Positions 63,514-64,000 of a stretch of 64,000 bases of DNA are shown here, piece after piece. The DNA lies in assembly GCA_029261995.1 (NCBI GenBank), contig JAJDAF010000036.1:248001-312000 (forward strand). Direction: 5' to 3'. The position numbers were made by a program, and so were the translations under genes. This DNA is from Candidatus Zhuqueibacterota bacterium (GTDB taxonomy: Bacteria; Zhuqueibacterota; Zhuqueibacteria; Oceanimicrobiales; Oceanimicrobiaceae). The notes under the pieces are model-generated. The model was given only the letters and a program-made list of their open reading frames with translations, was not told the origin of the DNA and did no database searches. The stretch's first letter is position 1. Every line of letters starts with the position of its first letter.

Positions 63514-63990
63514 TCAGACCGGCAAAACAGAGCCCGGCTTACCCCATTCACCTTTTTCTTCCAAAAACTTGATGCTCTTATCGACAAGCAGTTGACCATC
63601 CTCGGTGAGCGAAACTTTCACACGCTCCAGAGGCCGAGGCGCAGGCCCTTCAAAATTGACTCCTTCTCTCGTAAACCCGCTGCCGTGACAGGGACATTTG
63701 AATTTGTTCTCAGCGTCCAGCCAACGTGGCGTGCAGCCCAAGTGAGTGCACAGGGCAAGAATCGCATAAATGCCTTCATCGCCTCGGACAATCCAGACAC
63801 GTTGATCCTTAACCCATTTGGTCGTGACCGAACCAGCCGGGTAGTCATCGGGATAGCCGGCTTTGAAAACCGGGGATGGCTCAAACAGAACCCGCGGGAA
63901 CATAAACCGCAGTGAACCTATTAGAAAAGACCCGCAGAAGGCAAAAAAAGCAAACCAACCCGCCCGGCTGCTGAAATCTCTTCGACTCAT
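63514..63990 (-). CDS. Rieske iron-sulfur subunit of a bc-type complex
   Basis: A 158-residue membrane-anchored Rieske protein. SRRDF at the N-terminus resembles a twin-arginine signal, followed by an uncleaved membrane helix (about 11-29). Cluster ligands are Cys81/His83 (CTHLGC) and Cys99/His102 (CPCHGSGF), with Cys86 and Cys101 forming the disulfide; the C-terminal GPAPRPLERVKV segment is standard. The form fits the QcrA or PetC type of quinol oxidising complexes. The partner cytochrome b gene would be expected downstream in most operons; here the terminator follows instead, so it must lie upstream, beyond the right edge of the window, or elsewhere. Confidence 0.88.
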   Translation of the reverse strand: MSRRDFSSRAGWFAFFAFCGSFLIGSLRFMFPRVLFEPSPVFKAGYPDDYPAGSVTTKWVKDQRVWIVRGDEGIYAILALCTHLGCTPRWLDAENKFKCPCHGSGFTREGVNFEGPAPRPLERVKVSLTEDGQLLVDKSIKFLEEKGEWGKPGSVLPV

Positions 63991-64000
63991 CCAAAGACTG

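Overview
The window looks like a chromosomal segment of a diderm bacterium from the FCB superphylum, near lineages such as KSB1, Calditrichota or Ignavibacteriota. The main evidence is a 1017-residue secreted protein that ends in an NPFNP-type, FlgD-like type IX sorting domain. Outer-membrane beta-barrels, many lipoproteins and a complete bacillithiol pathway fit this placement. It is an inference from gene content; no marker gene was compared with a database.

Region by region. 1-5724: ECF sigma factor, glycogen synthase, class I fructose-bisphosphate aldolase, a solitary antitoxin-like protein, an acetyltransferase and an AI-2E-type permease. 5947-8230 (minus): XdhC, MocA-like and CoxG accessory genes for a molybdenum hydroxylase whose structural subunits are absent. 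8424-13997: methyltransferase, bshC, bshB1, bshA and a thioesterase, with a reversed-order PIN/Phd toxin-antitoxin pair lying between bshC and bshB1. 14122-28567: a two-component system (histidine kinase plus sigma-54 activator) followed by ten genes for exported proteins: coiled-coil, beta-barrels, lipoproteins, the type IX substrate, a DUF2330 protein and a serpin. 28711-35716: an iron region with an operator-flanked DtxR-type repressor, a membrane-anchored DtxR/FeoA protein, a FeoB split into two genes, and a di-haem protein, Rieske protein and porin. 35835-47599: a lipoprotein, pckA, a hybrid kinase, tRNA nucleotidyltransferase, an ABC1 kinase, an MtnX-like phosphatase and ppdK. 47914-57822 (minus): C-terminal processing protease, tmk, a MATE exporter, and a probable operon of aldehyde dehydrogenase, lysine aminotransferase, rsmI, CDP-alcohol phosphatidyltransferase and inositol-phosphate synthase. 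58111-63990 (minus): a guanylyltransferase/phosphomannomutase fusion, two GlgC paralogues, a small membrane protein and a Rieske protein of a bc-type complex.

Two themes stand out. The first is central carbon storage: pckA, ppdK, fbaB, glgA and the paired glgC genes together give a route from oxaloacetate or pyruvate to glycogen. The second, and the best candidate for an undescribed system, is the envelope island at 14122-28567. Two sites match the sigma-54 -24/-12 promoter (17043 and 19386), one in front of each block of exported genes. A tandem palindromic site at 19288-19319 sits where an enhancer would be expected. The matching activator is encoded next to them, and it appears to start at an AUU codon behind its own sigma-70 promoter. 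The island also carries two unrelated protease-inhibitor folds, a serpin and BsuPI. I infer a phospho-signal-controlled surface programme that may include defence against proteases; the signal and the function of most products are unknown.
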